A program made the translations under genes and the position numbers. 64,000 bases of DNA from Bacillota bacterium (GTDB taxonomy: Bacteria; Bacillota; SHA-98; UBA4971), in assembly GCA_014360195.1 (NCBI GenBank), contig JACIXY010000008.1:1-64000 (forward strand). The letters run 5' to 3'. Positions 62,707-64,000 of this stretch are shown here, in pieces. Numbering within the stretch: the first letter of the stretch is position 1; every line of letters begins with the position of its first letter. The notes beneath the pieces were generated by a model. The model did not search any database. It was given only the letters and a program-made list of their open reading frames with translations, and was not told where the DNA came from.

Positions 62707-63729
62707 TTACACCGATCTCGTCGCCACGACCACGCTCTCCCGGAACCGGTCCAGGGCATCAAGGATCTTGCCCGTGCCCAGGACGACGCAGCTCATGGGG
62801 TCCTCGGCGACCTGCACGGGAATGCCTGTCTCATCGGCGAGGAGGTTCGTAAGACCTGAGAGCAGTGACCCGCCACCTGTGCACACGATGCCTTTGTCGA
62901 CTATGTCAGCGGCAAGCTCCGGAGGCGTGCGCTCGAGCACCCCCCTGACGCCGTCGATTATCTCTGAGATTGGCTCCGCAAGCGCCTGGAAAGTCTCAGC
63001 GGACGTGAACTTGATAGTCCTCGGGAGGCCGGTGACGAGGTCGCGCCCCCGGATCTCGGCGGAGAGCCCCTCGCCCTGGGGATACGCAGACCCGATCTGG
63101 ATTTTGATGTCTTCGGCGGTCCTCTCCCCGATCATGAGGTTGTACACCTTCTTGATATACCTGATGATGGCCTCGTCGAATTTGTCCCCACCCACGCGGC
63201 GCGATTCCGTCACGACGATGCCAGAGAGGGAGATCACTGCGATATCGGTGGTGCCACCGCCGATGTCCACCACCATGTTTCCTGAAGGCTCGGAGATATC
63301 GATGCCTGCACCGAGGGCCGCAGCCATCGGCTCCTCGATGAGGTATGTCTGGCGGGCGCCGGCCTGCGTTGCGGCCTCCAGCACCGCGCGCCGCTCAACT
63401 CCTGTCACGCCCGACGGGACACATATGACCACGCGCGGGCGTATGAAAGTGTGCCTGCCGCACGCCTTTGCGAGGAAATGACGCAACATCGTCTCGGTAA
63501 TGTCGTAGTCGGCGATCACCCCATCTTTCAAGGGGCGCACGGCTGTGATGTTCCCGGGTGTCCTGCCGATCATCCGGCGAGCGTCCTCCCCCACGGCGAG
63601 CACCTTGCGGGTCTCGCTATCCAGGGCCACCACGGACGGCTCGCGGATGACCACGCCCTTGCCCTTGACGTAGACCTTTGTGTTGGCAGTGCCGAGATCT
63701 ATCCCGACGTCCACTGAAAGCCCGAACAT
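62707..63729 (-). CDS. mbl: MreB/Mbl-family actin homologue
   Basis: A 340-residue bacterial actin that organises lateral cell-wall synthesis as filaments under the inner membrane. The phosphate 1 motif [17 protein letters not shown] is at about residues 7-23, phosphate 2 is [16 protein letters not shown] (near 160), the adenosine motif is [15 protein letters not shown] (near 283), and [10 protein letters not shown] is present. The start has GGAGGA eight bases upstream. The position right after spoIIID is the arrangement of mbl in B. subtilis, hence the symbol; sequence alone cannot separate mbl from mreB. Confidence 0.93.
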   Translation of the reverse strand: MFGLSVDVGIDLGTANTKVYVKGKGVVIREPSVVALDSETRKVLAVGEDARRMIGRTPGNITAVRPLKDGVIADYDITETMLRHFLAKACGRHTFIRPRVVICVPSGVTGVERRAVLEAATQAGARQTYLIEEPMAAALGAGIDISEPSGNMVVDIGGGTTDIAVISLSGIVVTESRRVGGDKFDEAIIRYIKKVYNLMIGERTAEDIKIQIGSAYPQGEGLSAEIRGRDLVTGLPRTIKFTSAETFQALAEPISEIIDGVRGVLERTPPELAADIVDKGIVCTGGGSLLSGLTNLLADETGIPVQVAEDPMSCVVLGTGKILDALDRFRESVVVATRSV

Positions 63730-63812
63730 GGCTCAATTCCTCCCGAGCCCGCGCCGTGCAGGACGAACTCGCCCCCGGCGACACCAGGGGGCTTATCCAC
63801 CGCTTCTACACG

Positions 63813-63830
63813 AAAAAACCCCTTGAAGGG
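63813..63830 (-). terminator. Weak terminator after spoIIID
   Basis: On the minus strand CCC and GGG arms around TTCAA are followed by six T, 43 bases past the spoIIID stop. The stem is short, so termination may be partial and let mbl be read through. Confidence 0.4.
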
Positions 63831-63872
63831 ACATTCTACAGACCGAAAGGATCTCCTCCCCAGACTTGGAAC

Positions 63873-64000
63873 CTAGCTCTTCTTTTCACGGTACTTCTTC
63901 CGGGTGGCCTCTCCACCGCGAATGTGCCGCTCGGCCTTGTTCTGCTCGAGAATGCGTTTGACCTTTCGCGAGAGCTGCTTGCTGATGAGCGGCAGCCTTT
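63873..64000 (-). CDS. spoIIID: Sporulation regulator SpoIIID, C-terminal part (runs off the window)
   Basis: Forty-one residues and the stop are visible, ending in the window edge. The segment begins RLPLISKQLSRKVKRILEQN and continues with ERHIRGGEATRKKYREKK. It matches the C-terminal half of SpoIIID, including the invariant (R/I)RH-RGGEAT-K-KY motif and the basic tail that contacts DNA. SpoIIID regulates mother-cell genes during endospore formation. With mbl next to it, the pairing is that of B. subtilis. The helix-turn-helix is beyond the window. It is the best single clue that this diderm makes spores. Confidence 0.88.
   Translation of the reverse strand, partial: RLPLISKQLSRKVKRILEQNKAERHIRGGEATRKKYREKKS

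Noticed and set aside
1-64000. CRISPR arrays, tRNA, rRNA or intact transposase genes
   Set aside because: No regularly spaced repeats, no cloverleaf or rRNA sequence and no transposase domain were noticed on either strand by eye.

Overview
This is a high-GC window from a bacterium that has both an outer membrane and endospore genes. Its right edge carries the 3' end of a SpoIIID-like sporulation regulator followed by an mbl/mreB-type actin gene, the same neighbour order as spoIIID-mbl in Bacillus subtilis. Between that edge and about 5 kb lies a nearly complete set of LPS and outer-membrane genes: lpxA, C, D, I, B and fabZ, msbA, two sets of Lpt genes, bamA, tamB, skp/ompH and SLH-domain porins of the OmpM type. 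This combination fits a diderm Firmicute (Bacillota). The high GC content and SLH porins suggest Limnochordia or a relative, but the class assignment is an inference and there is no rRNA to confirm it.

Almost every gene is on the minus strand, so the natural reading direction is from right to left. (1) 64-58 kb: spoIIID (partial), mbl, a phosphodiester glycosidase-domain exoprotein and a SpoIVB-like S55 peptidase. (2) 58-45 kb: a giant TamB, BamA, OmpH/Skp, a long Skp-like coiled-coil protein and LpxD, the last carrying a run of 14 G. (3) 45-44.8 kb: a scar with a truncated BrnT-like toxin and a mini-ORF on the plus strand. (4) 44.7-37.9 kb: two outer-membrane barrel proteins, LptF/G, LptD, LptC-like and LptA-like proteins behind a recognisable promoter. 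(5) 37.7-20.4 kb: one tightly packed operon with many ATGA/GTGA overlaps, running ABC permease-ATPase, lpxC, fabZ, lpxA, lpxI, lpxB, lpxB-like, msbA, sugar nucleotidyltransferase, lptC, second lpxB-like, lptA, lptB, lptF/G. A DUF3084 protein follows. (6) 18.5-17.6 kb: a HepT/MntA toxin-antitoxin pair. (7) 17-8 kb: two large OmpM porins with related 5' leaders, a YqgF-like nuclease and a smaller SLH protein. (8) 8-0.1 kb: an unknown exported protein, a second LptD-like protein, galE, a PAP2 phosphatase, a decayed AbiEi-like gene, a family 2 glycosyltransferase and an O-antigen ligase.

Together these genes make lipid A (LpxA/C/D/I/B with FabZ), flip it (MsbA), move LPS across the periplasm (LptB2FG-C-A-D), insert barrel proteins (BamA, Skp, TamB), tether the outer membrane to the wall (SLH porins) and attach O-antigen (WaaL-like ligase, GT2, GalE). 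LpxK and the Kdo genes are not in the window. The least explained parts are the large ABC permease beside lpxC, the LpxB-like proteins, the paired porin leaders and the long Skp-like protein.
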